Of a stretch of 64,000 nt of DNA, positions 9,667 through 18,838 are shown one piece after another. Numbering within the stretch: the first letter of the stretch is position 1; each line of letters begins with the position of its first letter. Source of the DNA: Chromatiaceae bacterium (lineage in GTDB: Bacteria > Pseudomonadota > Gammaproteobacteria > Chromatiales > Chromatiaceae); NCBI GenBank assembly GCA_022340805.1, contig JAJDNF010000033.1, positions 88,308 through 152,307 of the forward strand. Direction: 5' to 3'. The notes beneath the pieces were generated by a model. That model made no database searches. It worked only from the letters and a program-made list of their open reading frames with translations, and was not told the origin of the DNA. Both the position numbers and the translations under genes were made by a program.

Positions 9667-9810
9667 ATGAAGATCGCCCTGCTCGTGGTCCTGTTCCTGA
9701 TCGGCAGCATCGGCGGTGCCATCCAGGCCTTGAAATACGTCGAGCGCCGCGACAAGCCGCGCCGCGACGCGCGCGCGACGCGCACCGATTCGTCATGTGA
9801 ACCGGAATAG
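9667..9810 (+). CDS. 47-residue single-pass membrane protein
   Basis: A short open frame beginning MKIALLVVLFLIGSIGGAIQ, a clear membrane segment, followed by a very basic tail rich in Arg and Asp. It ends 3 bases before the next gene's ATG at 9814, so it is probably co-transcribed with it. The codon pattern and hydrophobic start support a real gene, but I do not recognise the family. Confidence 0.5.
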   Translation: MKIALLVVLFLIGSIGGAIQALKYVERRDKPRRDARATRTDSSCEPE

Positions 9811-9813
9811 GCC

Positions 9814-10191
9814 ATGCCTCGGAAACTCGTTTACGACATCGTCGAGTCACCGGCCCACCCCGATATCTCGGCGCTGTGCAACGCATTGGGTTACCAACGC
9901 GAGGCATTCAGCTCGCAGCGCAAGGCGATGAGCAGCCTCAAGCGCGTTAAGCCCGACCTGGTGGTTGCAGATTTCTTTTATGGCTACGGCAACAACTATG
10001 CCGGTGCCAATGTGAGCAATCTGGATGTCCTGCTGCGCAGCCTGCAGCGGTTTGCCCCCGACGCCCGGGTCATCGTGCTGGCCGATCGCGCAGAGTTGCC
10101 ACATGTATCCAAACTCGCGGCATTGTTCGATCTGCATGCCGTCATTGCCCTGCCTGCCAGCGGCCAGGACCTCCAGGCCGCGCTGAGCTGA
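9814..10191 (+). CDS. Conserved hypothetical protein, possibly receiver-like fold
   Basis: A 125-residue soluble protein. The alternation of strands and helices (PDLVVADFFYG, DARVIVLADRAE, LHAVIALPAS) resembles a response-regulator receiver fold, with D53 near the usual phosphorylation position. Other receiver residues are not clear, so this is fold inference only. It directly follows the 47-residue membrane protein. Confidence 0.55.
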   Translation: MPRKLVYDIVESPAHPDISALCNALGYQREAFSSQRKAMSSLKRVKPDLVVADFFYGYGNNYAGANVSNLDVLLRSLQRFAPDARVIVLADRAELPHVSKLAALFDLHAVIALPASGQDLQAALS

Positions 10192-10273
10192 ACCAAGCAG
10201 CCGCTCAAGCACGACCACGCTCATGCCGCTAGATTGGCAGCGAGACCGTTTGCGTTGATGGAGGGCACGCAGC

Positions 10274-10597
10274 ATGAACCAGGACCCCAATCGCCTGCTG
10301 ATGGAACTCGAGCGCAGCATGCGCGCGATCAACCGCGAGGTGCTCAATCCACAGATTCAGGAGCTGTCCATCAACGGACTGCGCCCGGTGCTGTTCCTGG
10401 TCGCGAGCGCGCGCGCCCGTTACCTAAAGGCCTTGGTTGATCTCGGCGAAAGCGTGACCGACGGCCAGCCAAGCGATAGCCGGGTCGACGAATTGGCCAG
10501 GCTGCGGCGCGAATACGATGAACTGGTGAGCGGCGCCAAGGCGCTTGAGACCGCGATTCAGCGCGGCTACCTCGACATCCTGCCGGCCAAGCGCTGA
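10274..10597 (+). CDS. Hypothetical protein, helical
   Basis: A 107-residue, mostly helical and highly charged protein with no membrane segment or known motif. GGAGGG lies upstream of the ATG. The C-terminal half (from VDELARLRREYDEL) could form a coiled coil. Function unknown. Confidence 0.55.
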   Translation: MNQDPNRLLMELERSMRAINREVLNPQIQELSINGLRPVLFLVASARARYLKALVDLGESVTDGQPSDSRVDELARLRREYDELVSGAKALETAIQRGYLDILPAKR

Positions 10598-10741
10598 GCT
10601 CGCTCGAAGGTTCGGGTGCAGACCTGCTACAGGCGTGTATGCCCGACCTGCCGGTCGGCGCATGACAGCTCGTCGATGCCGGCGCCAGCGGTGCTGGCCG
10701 GCTCACCTGGCAGATCCGCGATTTTCGTCTAGCATGAGGGG

Positions 10742-11275
10742 ATGCGCCTGGCGAAACCCACGGTGAAACACCGCCTCTACCTGCTGACCGCGGCCCTTGC
10801 GGCCCTGGCCCCCACCGGGCAGGCGTCGGTTCGCGCACTGGACCCTGCGGACTATGCGAGCCACAGCGTGACCTGCGAGTTCCCGGTGAGATTGACCCGC
10901 GATTGCTCGATCTGGCAGGGTGCCACCCGGCCGATTGCATTTGGCGACTACCGTATGAGGCTTGCCGCGGACAGCGGCGGGAGGACCATCCTGGTATCGC
11001 AGTTGCGGCTTGGCCCGAGCCACAATGGCCAGGCCTTCCGCGACGGCGGGCAGGCCACTTCGCGTCGCACTGGCAGCATGGACGTCATCCGCGGGATCCG
11101 CACCGCGCTCGAGGATAGAGGCATCCACCTGGAACGCCTGCAGCCGATACGCAGCGGTCGTCGGGTCAACGCCTATCTTCTCGAGTTCTCCACCAACGCC
11201 TACGACTATCTGAAGCAGTTCACGGTGCTGGAATCGGAGTATTGGCTGCCGAAAACGCGCAGCCGTATTCGTTGA
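10742..11275 (+). CDS. Predicted exported protein, unknown
   Basis: A 177-residue protein with an N-terminal hydrophobic stretch (YLLTAALAALAPTG) after basic residues, giving a likely signal peptide cleaved near residue 28. The two Cys residues, in VTCEF and RDCSIW, could pair in the periplasm. No known domain. A GIY-YIG gene follows 10 bases later. Confidence 0.55.
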   Translation: MRLAKPTVKHRLYLLTAALAALAPTGQASVRALDPADYASHSVTCEFPVRLTRDCSIWQGATRPIAFGDYRMRLAADSGGRTILVSQLRLGPSHNGQAFRDGGQATSRRTGSMDVIRGIRTALEDRGIHLERLQPIRSGRRVNAYLLEFSTNAYDYLKQFTVLESEYWLPKTRSRIR

Positions 11276-11285
11276 CGGACGCGCT

Positions 11286-11543
11286 ATGTGGTACCTGTAT
11301 CTCGTGCGCTGCAACGATGGCTCGCTATACACCGGCATAAGCAAAGATGTGGCGCGCCGCTTTGAGGCGCACCGCTCGAACCGCGGTGCGCGGCGCCTGC
11401 GCGGCAGGGGGCCGCTGGAATTGGTCTACTCACACCCGCTCGGGGATCGCAGCCTGGCATTGCGGGTAGAACACCGGGTGAAGAAACTCTGCCGTGCAGA
11501 CAAGGAGAAGCTGTTGCGCGGCGAGGCGCAGCTGCCAATCTGA
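11286..11543 (+). CDS. GIY-YIG domain endonuclease-like protein
   Basis: An 85-residue stand-alone GIY-YIG protein of the YhbQ type. The motif pair appears as WYLYLVRC and SLYTGISKD, with the conserved catalytic Arg in ARRFEAH. A Glu in RVEHRVKKL is followed by Lys residues. Members are structure-dependent nucleases with poorly defined roles. The ATG is at 11286, close behind the exported protein gene. Confidence 0.85.
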   Translation: MWYLYLVRCNDGSLYTGISKDVARRFEAHRSNRGARRLRGRGPLELVYSHPLGDRSLALRVEHRVKKLCRADKEKLLRGEAQLPI

Positions 11544-11567
11544 GCGCTGCGTCTCGCGCAGGCAGGC

Positions 11568-11984
11568 TCAGGCGTCGATCGCCAGGCCTTTGCGCAACAG
11601 CGCGATCCGCTCGGCAAGCTCAGCAGCCCGGTAAGGCGCCGCAGCCGAGTGTCCCCATACGGGCCCAGGCCAGGCCGGATCACCGACTTGGCGAACCACA
11701 TGATGCAGATGCAGTTGCGGCACCAGGTTTCCCAAGGCCCCGACATTCAGCTTGGTGCCATCGAACACCGCCATCAGGAAGCGCCCCACGCGGCACGACT
11801 CCGCCAGCAGCATAATCCGATCGTCAGTAGCAAGTTCGTAGATCTCGCGTATGCCCGCCCGCCTCGGCACCAGGATCACCCAGGGATAGCGCCGGTCGTT
11901 CAACAGCAGCACCTGCGACAGCGCGAGATCGCCGACCGGGTGACAATCGAGCGCGAGCTGGGGATGCAGGCTGAAACTTGGCAT
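11568..11984 (-). CDS. HIT-family nucleotide hydrolase/transferase
   Basis: A 138-residue HIT protein. The histidine triad is visible as QLHLHHVVR, preceded by KLNVGALGN, as in Ap4A-hydrolase-like HIT proteins. The N-terminal block YPWVILVPRR is also typical. The start is placed at 11984, giving MPSFSLHP. The frame is open to 12107, but the extra 41 residues have no family match. Substrate likely a nucleoside phosphoramidate or dinucleotide polyphosphate. Confidence 0.88.
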   Translation of the reverse strand: MPSFSLHPQLALDCHPVGDLALSQVLLLNDRRYPWVILVPRRAGIREIYELATDDRIMLLAESCRVGRFLMAVFDGTKLNVGALGNLVPQLHLHHVVRQVGDPAWPGPVWGHSAAAPYRAAELAERIALLRKGLAIDA

Positions 11985-12119
11985 AAAGACTGAGGATCCA
12001 TGGTTCGGGCCGGCGAACGGCGCCGCATTGCGCGTCAATGCCCGATAGTGTGCCGATTCGACGGTCAGCGACTGGGCGATGTTGATCAGCCCGGGCCTAC
12101 CCGTCAAGCGGGCCGCACA

Positions 12120-12899
12120 TCAGGAACGACCGCGATGCCTCGCACTGAACATGCCCAGCAGCCCGCTACGGTCCCTGCCCTGCTCCCAGGCCTGGTACTC
12201 CTTCACGACCTGCCGGTACAGCATCAGGATGCCGCGTATGCTTTTTGCGGCATGGATGTCCTGGCGCAGATCCTCCTGGATGCGCGGATCTGCCCAGGGC
12301 CCACCCCTGGCCTTGCGGATCAACGCCTTCGCCTGGGTCTGCAGGACCTGGCGCAGGTATTCGACGATCTCACGTTCGGCGTCCTGGCTGGTCTTGCCGG
12401 TCATCCCGGCGACCAACTGCGCGGCCTTCGCCGCATCGAGCAGGCCGGTCGCCACACAATCTCCGTGCAGCAACGCCTGCACCGGCATGCGCGCATCGTG
12501 TAGCTTCTCCTCCTGGCTCTTGACCACCGGCACGTACCCCGACTCCACGCGTGGTTCGCGCGCTGGCCTGGCCGCCACGTGCTCAGCCGCCACCGCGCTA
12601 CCGTCGATGCTCGTCCGGGCCCGCGTCTGGGCCTGTGCAACAGGGAGGTCGTGCTGGAGCGCGGATGGTGCAGGTGCCTGCGAGCGTCTGTCCAGTGCCC
12701 GCTTGAGCAGACGCAGTTGCTCATCGAGGATCGGGTCCATATCAGCCAGACCCGTATGGGCCGCGACGGCCATGCGCCGGTGGACAACGGCACTGACCGC
12801 GCGCGCAAAGATCGACAGCACGCGCGCATCGCGGATGCCGAGCTGGGTGAGCATCAGCATCAGTCGACCGGTAACGTTGATCTCGATCGGATCGGTCAT
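12120..12899 (-). CDS. Hypothetical soluble protein
   Basis: A 259-residue protein without membrane segments. It has helical N- and C-terminal regions and a middle part (about 75-125) rich in Ala, Pro and Arg that looks disordered. The C-terminal third (from AEREIVEYLRQVL) is a strongly predicted helical bundle. No family recognised. It lies immediately upstream of the HIT gene on the same strand. Confidence 0.6.
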   Translation of the reverse strand: MTDPIEINVTGRLMLMLTQLGIRDARVLSIFARAVSAVVHRRMAVAAHTGLADMDPILDEQLRLLKRALDRRSQAPAPSALQHDLPVAQAQTRARTSIDGSAVAAEHVAARPAREPRVESGYVPVVKSQEEKLHDARMPVQALLHGDCVATGLLDAAKAAQLVAGMTGKTSQDAEREIVEYLRQVLQTQAKALIRKARGGPWADPRIQEDLRQDIHAAKSIRGILMLYRQVVKEYQAWEQGRDRSGLLGMFSARHRGRS

Positions 12900-12997
12900 C
12901 AGGAACGACGGGCCTGTGTCGGGGGGGCTCCTGGGAATATCGGTCGCGTTGCTGCTATTCTGAAACCCAGGCCCAAAAACCCTTCATGGGGGAGAAG

Positions 12998-13291
12998 ATG
13001 TCGCCGAATGCCGAGGGGGTGTGCTGGTCGTGCGGCGCCAAACTGATCGCGAACGACTATCAGCGCGAAAGCGAGTGCCCGGCATGCCGTAAGCAGACCC
13101 ACGTGTGTCGCAACTGCCGATTCTACGAGGCCGGGCGTCCGAACGACTGCCAGGAGCCGATCGCCGAACCGGTGCGCGACAAGCAGCGTGCGAATTTCTG
13201 TGATTACTTCGAGCCCCGGGACGACGCCTATCAGCCAGGCGCCGATGCTGACGCACTCAAGGCAGCGGCGGAAAACCTTTTCGATATCTAA
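12998..13291 (+). CDS. Zinc-ribbon protein, unknown
   Basis: A 97-residue protein rich in Cys pairs: CWSC, CPAC, then CRNC, with C in NDCQE and FCDYF later. This suggests two zinc-binding sites. I prefer ATG 12998 because GGGGGAG lies just upstream. An in-frame ATG at 12986 lacks a ribosome site. The C-terminal half is acidic. Function unknown. Confidence 0.7.
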   Translation: MSPNAEGVCWSCGAKLIANDYQRESECPACRKQTHVCRNCRFYEAGRPNDCQEPIAEPVRDKQRANFCDYFEPRDDAYQPGADADALKAAAENLFDI

Positions 13292-13404
13292 ATACTCACT
13301 ATCCCGGACAATGCCGGGCTGGAGTCTGACCGCGGACTGACATGGATCAAGGTCCCCGCGTCCTCGCTGGCAAAGAATTGCATGATTCGATTTGGAGTTG
13401 ATCG

Positions 13405-13767
13405 TTGGATATCGTAAGTTTGGTCATCACCTTTGTGCTCGCCGGATTGATGCTGTACCTGCTCGTCCGCCTGCCGCTCGCCATTCTTGGCAACCTGCGC
13501 GCGGGTCACCGCTTCCGTGAGGGGCTTGCCGGGGCGCTCGAGGAACTACGCCTGTCGCGGATGCTCAAGTACCTGGGCATCGACCAGGCGGAATACCTGC
13601 ACAAACGCCAGGCCCTCGAGATCCGACAGCACATGGAGCGTTGCGACGCCTGCGATGCCAAATCCCGCTGTGACCAGGTGCTGGAAAAAGACACGGCCGT
13701 CGAGACGGACGCACTCGGGTTCTGCGCCAATATCGACGATCTGAAGACGATTCGCGATCCGCGCTGA
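13405..13767 (+). CDS. Membrane-anchored Cys-rich protein, DUF6455-like
   Basis: A 120-residue protein with an N-terminal membrane helix (VSLVITFVLAGLMLYLLV). A soluble domain follows with HMERCDACDAKSRCDQVL and a later FCAN, a four-Cys arrangement like DUF6455 proteins. The start is TTG 13405, supported by GGAG seven bases upstream. The Cys set could hold a metal or disulfides. Family assignment is tentative. Confidence 0.6.
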   Translation: MDIVSLVITFVLAGLMLYLLVRLPLAILGNLRAGHRFREGLAGALEELRLSRMLKYLGIDQAEYLHKRQALEIRQHMERCDACDAKSRCDQVLEKDTAVETDALGFCANIDDLKTIRDPR

Positions 13768-13783
13768 ACCGGTCCCGACAATG

Positions 13784-14533
13784 CTATCCCGGGTGACCCT
13801 GCGGCAGTGCGTCGACCGGCGTGCGGTCGCCCGCTGCAGGTGAGGCAATCAACCCGATCTGGCGGTCGGTCAAGGCCGAGAGCGCGGCCTCTGTCTCGCT
13901 GTAGAGCTCCCGCACGAAGTCGGTACCCGGGCCACGCCTGCGCAGGACCTGCGCAAGGGTCATGAGGTGTGTCCGAGCCTTGCTCAGATTGCCCGCGTTT
14001 TCCTGACGCCGCGCTTGGACCAGGTGGAACCTCGCCATCACCTCGGCACGACGCTCGCCCAACTCGGTACAGAAGACCAGACGCAACTCCCTCGCCAATG
14101 GCTGGCATAGCTCGCCCTGCCGCACCATCCCGCTCAGCAGATCCAGGGCACCGATGATCTGGCGGAAACCCCGCTCAGTGTCGATGGCCCCGACGCCGCC
14201 GGCCGGCGCCACCCCCTCGGATTGCAGCGCGCGTTCGGCTGCCAGAAGTTTTTCCCCGATTTCCGGGTAGCGTCGATACAGTCGCCGGATTTCCTGGTAT
14301 CCCACCAGCACGTTGCCGCGCAACATCACCCGCAGTTCGCGGGACAACGGTACGCTACGCACCGCCTCGAGCGAGCCGCTGATCGCGCCGACATAGCCCT
14401 CGATCCGTCGGACGGATGCCCGGACCACCGCCTGATGCGTCTGGTAACGGCTGGCCACGCCAGCCATGAACAGTGTGGCCAAGGTCATCCCGAGCACCAC
14501 CAGCGGCACGCCCCATTGTTCAACGACGGCCAT
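13784..14533 (-). CDS. Hypothetical membrane-anchored protein
   Basis: A 249-residue protein with one N-terminal membrane segment (about 8-26) and a long helical, basic domain. It lies tail-to-tail with the DUF6455-like gene, 17 bases apart. No recognised domain or catalytic motif. Confidence 0.55.
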   Translation of the reverse strand: MAVVEQWGVPLVVLGMTLATLFMAGVASRYQTHQAVVRASVRRIEGYVGAISGSLEAVRSVPLSRELRVMLRGNVLVGYQEIRRLYRRYPEIGEKLLAAERALQSEGVAPAGGVGAIDTERGFRQIIGALDLLSGMVRQGELCQPLARELRLVFCTELGERRAEVMARFHLVQARRQENAGNLSKARTHLMTLAQVLRRRGPGTDFVRELYSETEAALSALTDRQIGLIASPAAGDRTPVDALPQGHPG

Positions 14534-14721
14534 TTTGATCTCCGCAAGAGCCCCGGACTTGGTAACGGCGGCGCGGCGCGGAACCTGATCGAAACCCCGG
14601 GGAGACTGTCAGCCAGATTTACACACACCGCCTTTGGCCACCCCGGGCAGGCACATAGGCACTTGTTTTAAATGCCGTTTCCCGCGCCGGCAGAATACTT
14701 GCTTCGAACAGAACGGGGATC

Positions 14722-14982
14722 ATGGCGCGGGGGCATCGAGCAGATATGACTAACTTTCGAATCTGGCGATGTTGGCCACTACTGCCCGGGTTGTTGATCG
14801 GGGGCGTCGAGGCGGCACCGATTGAGGGCGAAGTCAGCAGCAATGCCGCTGCGCTGCTGGTGCTGCTCGGCATCTGGGCCTTGCTGATGGGCGTGCGCAA
14901 CCTGCGCGGGATACGCCACAAACGCCTGACCCCGGGTCACCAGATACCCCCCGACGAGACCGAAGACCGGCACAGTCACTAA
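14722..14982 (+). CDS. Small membrane protein, unknown
   Basis: An 86-residue protein with two hydrophobic segments (about 20-30 and 43-57) and a charged C-terminal tail. The N-terminal segment may be a signal peptide. ATG 14722 has GGGG three bases upstream. An in-frame ATG at 14746 (MTNFRIW) is equally possible. Function unknown. Confidence 0.5.
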   Translation: MARGHRADMTNFRIWRCWPLLPGLLIGGVEAAPIEGEVSSNAAALLVLLGIWALLMGVRNLRGIRHKRLTPGHQIPPDETEDRHSH

Positions 14983-15081
14983 CCGCCACGCGGGGTCGCG
15001 CGATGCAACGCGTTTTCCCGACTATCCCTGGGCCTGCCTGCCGGCTAACCTTGCCCTAGTATTCCGTTTCCCAGTTCGGGG

Positions 15082-15495
15082 TTGGCTTCAAAGGTGGATC
15101 TGCTGATTTACGCAGTGCTCGGTCTCGCGGCGACTTGGCTGCTGTACCTCACGTATATGCATGTCGCCACGCGTGCGGCCGAGGGACGCTCCGCTGAACC
15201 GCTGTACGAACGCTTCCCTGCCCTCGCCTCGATCACAGATACGGCGTTGGTCTACTGTTTCAGCCCGCAATGCGGTCCATGCAGGTCGATGTCCAAAGAG
15301 GTGGAGATCCTGGCCGCCAGCGGTGCGCCGGTATTCAAGTTTGATATCACCGAAGATCCGGCACTTGGCCGTGAACTCGGCATTCGGGCAATGCCAACCC
15401 TGATCGTCATCGAAGGCGGCACGGTCGCGCGCATGTTGCTCGGGGTCAAGACCGTGGCCCAAATGCAGCGAATCTTGACCCCTAAGGCGCGCTAG
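15082..15495 (+). CDS. Membrane-anchored thioredoxin-like protein
   Basis: A 137-residue protein with one N-terminal membrane helix (about 6-26) and a thioredoxin domain. The active site is CGPC (residues 64-67) and the cis-proline motif RAMPTL follows. The topology suggests a periplasmic thiol-disulfide or disulfide-reducing role, unless the domain faces the cytoplasm. No ATG is available. The TTG at 15082 and the GTG at 15094 are the candidates and neither has a clear ribosome site. Confidence 0.82.
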   Translation: MASKVDLLIYAVLGLAATWLLYLTYMHVATRAAEGRSAEPLYERFPALASITDTALVYCFSPQCGPCRSMSKEVEILAASGAPVFKFDITEDPALGRELGIRAMPTLIVIEGGTVARMLLGVKTVAQMQRILTPKAR

Positions 15496-15536
15496 ACTGC
15501 GACCCAGGCGAATTACGACGGACGGCATCAATCGGC

Positions 15537-16283
15537 ATGGTCAAGGCGGTTGCTCGCGCCCTGTGGCTACTGGTGGGATGGGCTGAACTGCTCTTCCTCT
15601 CGCTCGTCCTGTACCCGTTGGCCTTCCTCCCGAACGCCTGGCGTGGTCGCTGGTATCGAGGCCTGTTTCGGACCTGGAGCCGGGCCTGGGTACATGCCCT
15701 TGGCGTGGATCTGCGTCTGCACCACAAGAACACCCGCCCCCTGCCGCAGCGATTCATCCTGATCGCCAACCACCCCTCGTCGTTCGAAGACGCGGGGATT
15801 CCCGCCCTGTTCGATGTCGACAGCCTGGCCAAGCAGGAGGTGCGCGACTGGTGGCTAGTGGGACGAATCAGCGCCGCGGCGGGCACCATCTTCGTGAAAC
15901 GCGAGGCGCACGAATCGCGCGCCGCTGCGGCCAGACAGATCCGCCGTCACCTGGAGGCCGGGCGCAGCATTGCGCTTTATCCCGAGGGCGGCATCAAGGG
16001 ACCACGCCTGCAGCCCGCGTTTCGCCACGGCGCCTTCTCGATATCGCTGCAGACCGGGATTCCGATCGTGCCCGTGTACCTGCACTACGAGGCCCTGCAC
16101 GACTTCCACTGGGCACGGCACAGCCTGCTCGAGAACATGCGCAATATCATGATCGCGCAGAACAACCGGGCAAACTTTTACCTGTTCGACGCGATCGATC
16201 CACACCTGTTTCATGACAAAATCAGCTACTGCGACCACGTATACCGGCTGTATCAGCAGTGGCAGGCACGTTATCTCGACTAA
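15537..16283 (+). CDS. PlsC-like lysophospholipid acyltransferase family protein
   Basis: A 248-residue membrane-associated acyltransferase of the 1-acylglycerol-3-phosphate acyltransferase fold, transferring fatty acyl groups to a lysophospholipid or related acceptor. An N-terminal hydrophobic region (about 8-30) is present. Motif I reads NHPSSFED, so the catalytic His is followed by X4-Glu, then Asp, rather than the usual HX4D. Motif III is YPEGGIKG. The thioredoxin-like gene lies 41 bases upstream, on the same strand. Exact substrate unknown. Confidence 0.8.
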   Translation: MVKAVARALWLLVGWAELLFLSLVLYPLAFLPNAWRGRWYRGLFRTWSRAWVHALGVDLRLHHKNTRPLPQRFILIANHPSSFEDAGIPALFDVDSLAKQEVRDWWLVGRISAAAGTIFVKREAHESRAAAARQIRRHLEAGRSIALYPEGGIKGPRLQPAFRHGAFSISLQTGIPIVPVYLHYEALHDFHWARHSLLENMRNIMIAQNNRANFYLFDAIDPHLFHDKISYCDHVYRLYQQWQARYLD

Positions 16284-16307
16284 CACCAACGCGGACGGCC
16301 CAGCAAT

Positions 16308-16724
16308 ATGTCATTCCCGGACCCGGCGGCCGCCGAGGCGGCCTTCTATGACGCGTTTCGCGAACTCGATCTCGAACGCATGAAGACTGTCTGGCTGGAC
16401 TCGGCGGATACCAGCTGCATCCATCCCGGCGGGCCACTGTTGCAAGGTGCCGCAGTCGTCCTCGCCAGTTGGGGCGAGATCTTTCGCGACAGCCAGCCAC
16501 CGCGGATTGAGCATCGCCTGGTTCAGGCAAGTGCGGATCAGCGCCTTGCGGTGCATACCGTGGAAGAAAACGTCAGCAGCGGCGGCGGGGAGCGCCGGGC
16601 TGTGATTCTGGCCACAAACGTATATGGCTACGTCGGGGGCAGCTGGTGGATGCTGGCCCATCACGCCTCCCTGCCGCTGGTCGATTCGGGTACCGATCAG
16701 ACGCGCAGCAGCGCTTTGCATTGA
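16308..16724 (+). CDS. SnoaL/NTF2-like domain protein
   Basis: A 138-residue cystatin-like alpha+beta barrel protein. It opens with the helix AAEAAFYDAFRELDLERMKTVW and continues with CIHPGGPLLQG, RDSQPPRI and WWMLAHHASL. These are typical of SnoaL-like proteins. The family includes enzymes and ligand-binding proteins, so function cannot be inferred. It is 24 bases downstream of the acyltransferase gene and probably in its operon. Confidence 0.75.
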   Translation: MSFPDPAAAEAAFYDAFRELDLERMKTVWLDSADTSCIHPGGPLLQGAAVVLASWGEIFRDSQPPRIEHRLVQASADQRLAVHTVEENVSSGGGERRAVILATNVYGYVGGSWWMLAHHASLPLVDSGTDQTRSSALH

Positions 16725-16776
16725 CCTCGACAAGACAGCGGCCGCGGCCGCTGTTTCGTGCCCCTCCGCTGGCCCG

Positions 16777-17289
16777 CTAGGGGAATGCCGGGATCTGGGC
16801 CTCCTGGCCCTTGGCCTGGACGTCGGGATGGTGGCTGGTGATCAACTCGCGGATCTCCGTGACGCGCCTGAGCGGCACATCGACCATCAACAGGATCTGG
16901 CCGCGATCGATCGCGGGTTGGAAGCGCTTCAGGCGCGAGTTCGGGATGCTGACCGCAATCATCCCCGACACCCAGGATCCGACCATCGCACAAACCACCG
17001 CGAGCACCAAAATACCCCCCATGCCAATCGCTTTGCCCAGGTCCGGATAGAACGACAGCGCCACGCCGGCCAGCGCACCGGTGACCCCACCAGCGATCAG
17101 GCCTATGCCGATCCCGTGCAGCAGATCGGAGCGCTGCAGCAGGTTGGCCAGGTGCAGACGGCCCAGGTTGCTGCCATCTTTGGCCAGGAAATGCATATGC
17201 TGGTCATCGATCTTGGCCAGCAGCAGTTCTCTTTCGATTGTCTCTGCCGTGACGAGATCCGGCAGGATGAAATATAACCTTCTGCGCAT
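16777..17289 (-). CDS. Two-helix membrane protein, DUF1269-like
   Basis: A 170-residue protein with a soluble N-terminal region (about 1-55), a Gly-rich hydrophobic stretch forming two membrane segments (about 58-80 and 88-115), and a C-terminal soluble domain. This arrangement resembles DUF1269-type proteins. Role unknown. Confidence 0.6.
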   Translation of the reverse strand: MRRRLYFILPDLVTAETIERELLLAKIDDQHMHFLAKDGSNLGRLHLANLLQRSDLLHGIGIGLIAGGVTGALAGVALSFYPDLGKAIGMGGILVLAVVCAMVGSWVSGMIAVSIPNSRLKRFQPAIDRGQILLMVDVPLRRVTEIRELITSHHPDVQAKGQEAQIPAFP

Positions 17290-17496
17290 CTCTGTTGCCC
17301 CCTCGTTATTGCCGCGGGTCGGACCACTGCGTTGCCGGGCAACGCGATATACACCTTGACCCAGTATAGAAAATCCCAGGAAAACAGTCGGGCATTATAA
17401 ATTCTTTTGAACTGCCGAGCCTAAACGCAGACTATATGGCTATCGCTTATTACTGCAGTTTATGCGGCGGGGATTACCCGCCAGAGGAATTCCGCA

Positions 17497-18342
17497 ATGA
17501 AGAAGCTGTTATTGATTGTTGCCCTCCTCGGCATCGGCGCCCTCCGCTCGGCATCTGCCGATGTCCTGGTACTGGTGCACGGCTACCTGGGAAGCGCCCA
17601 GAGCTGGTACGAATCGGGTGTCATGGAGCGCCTGTCCTGGCGCGGCTACCGCCACGTCGGCACCTTTGGCTACAGCCCGCAGGGCCTGCTGTACCAGGAC
17701 CTGTACCAAGGGACTACCGATCGCCCGGTATTCACGGTCAACCTGCCCTCGCAGGCGCCGGTGGTGATCCAGGCCGATTGGCTCGCGGCCATGCTGCACG
17801 AGGTACAGAGGCGCTATCCGAAGCAACCGATCAACCTGGTGGCCCATTCCGCCGGCGGCCTCGTGGCACGGATGATGCTGGTGCGCCACGGCCAACTCGG
17901 TGTCAAACAGCTGATCACGATCGCCACCCCACATTTCGGTACCGGGCGGGCGATACAGGCGCTGGACGCGACCGACAATGGCGGTATGTTCGGTTTCGTC
18001 AAGAGCTGGTTGGTCAAACGCGCCACCGGCCCCGCACTGTATGCCACCGCGATGCAGAGTCGTGGCCTGTTGTTCGATCTTACCCCGCCGGCCCCGGGCA
18101 ATATGCTGTTCTGGCTGAACCAGCAGCCGCACCCTGACATCGCCTACACCAGCATCATGCGCATCGGCACCTTCTATATGCCCGGCGACCAACTCGTGCC
18201 ACCGCTGAGCCAGGATCTGAATCGCGTCCCGACCCTTGCCGGCAAGGTAAAGACCTACTCGATGGCCGAGGGGCATATGCTGACCCCGCAGGACGGAGAT
18301 CTGATCGGCAACCTGCTCGCCGAGCCAAAGCCTAAGTCCTAG
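17497..18342 (+). CDS. Secreted lipase-like alpha/beta hydrolase
   Basis: A 281-residue exported hydrolase. A signal peptide precedes ASADVLVLVHGYLGS (oxyanion-type HG). The nucleophile Ser is in VAHSAGG, ATPHFGTG follows as in lipases and PHB-depolymerase-like enzymes, and a late His (AEGHML) could complete the triad. AGAGGA lies 7 bases before the ATG. Likely a carboxylesterase or lipase acting in the periplasm or outside. The true substrate is not shown by the sequence. The 17290-17496 gap has no clear gene. Confidence 0.85.
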   Translation: MKKLLLIVALLGIGALRSASADVLVLVHGYLGSAQSWYESGVMERLSWRGYRHVGTFGYSPQGLLYQDLYQGTTDRPVFTVNLPSQAPVVIQADWLAAMLHEVQRRYPKQPINLVAHSAGGLVARMMLVRHGQLGVKQLITIATPHFGTGRAIQALDATDNGGMFGFVKSWLVKRATGPALYATAMQSRGLLFDLTPPAPGNMLFWLNQQPHPDIAYTSIMRIGTFYMPGDQLVPPLSQDLNRVPTLAGKVKTYSMAEGHMLTPQDGDLIGNLLAEPKPKS

Positions 18343-18365
18343 CGACCTGCGCTAAGCTAGACGGC

Positions 18366-18704
18366 ATGCTGGCGGCGTTGGAACAAACCGAAAGACTGTT
18401 GCGCGACTATGGCCGTACCTACGAGGCCAACCTCGTGTCGATCGCGCATGCGGCCTTCCAGCGTGACCCGAAGGCCGCATGCCGTGCCATCAATACCGCA
18501 GAGTGGTGGGACAGCAGCCGATCGCTTGCGGCCATCGACCTCGCGGTCGAAGGTGGCTTCACCCCCGCCGCAAGACGCGACGCCCAGGCATTGCGCGAGG
18601 CCCTGATCCAGATCTTCACCACCATGCTGGCCTACGGCGAGCACAACGACGCCGGTGAAATCATCGTGTCCCAGTTCCGCAAGTGGCTGCAGTCACGCGT
18701 ATGA
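18366..18704 (+). CDS. Hypothetical helical protein
   Basis: A 112-residue protein, almost entirely helical, with a Trp-Trp pair in NTAEWWDSSR. No membrane segment or known motif. It starts 23 bases after the lipase-like gene and may share its transcript. Confidence 0.6.
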   Translation: MLAALEQTERLLRDYGRTYEANLVSIAHAAFQRDPKAACRAINTAEWWDSSRSLAAIDLAVEGGFTPAARRDAQALREALIQIFTTMLAYGEHNDAGEIIVSQFRKWLQSRV

Positions 18705-18838
18705 GGCGTGCACAGGCAGATCGTCAGGTAAGGTTCGCGGCGTTGCTGCCGCCAAACAGGACGGGGTCCGAGGCGCCAGCCGTCCACCCCTGATTGAGCA
18801 GGCAAGAACAATAACACGGGCAAAACAGGGGACCGTAG

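Noticed and set aside
17436..18137. A frame starting MAIAYYCSLCGGDYPP, which looks like a zinc-finger start
   Set aside because: It overlaps the lipase-like gene out of frame for most of its length and then becomes Arg/Pro/Gly-rich. The lipase gene has a signal peptide and active-site motif.
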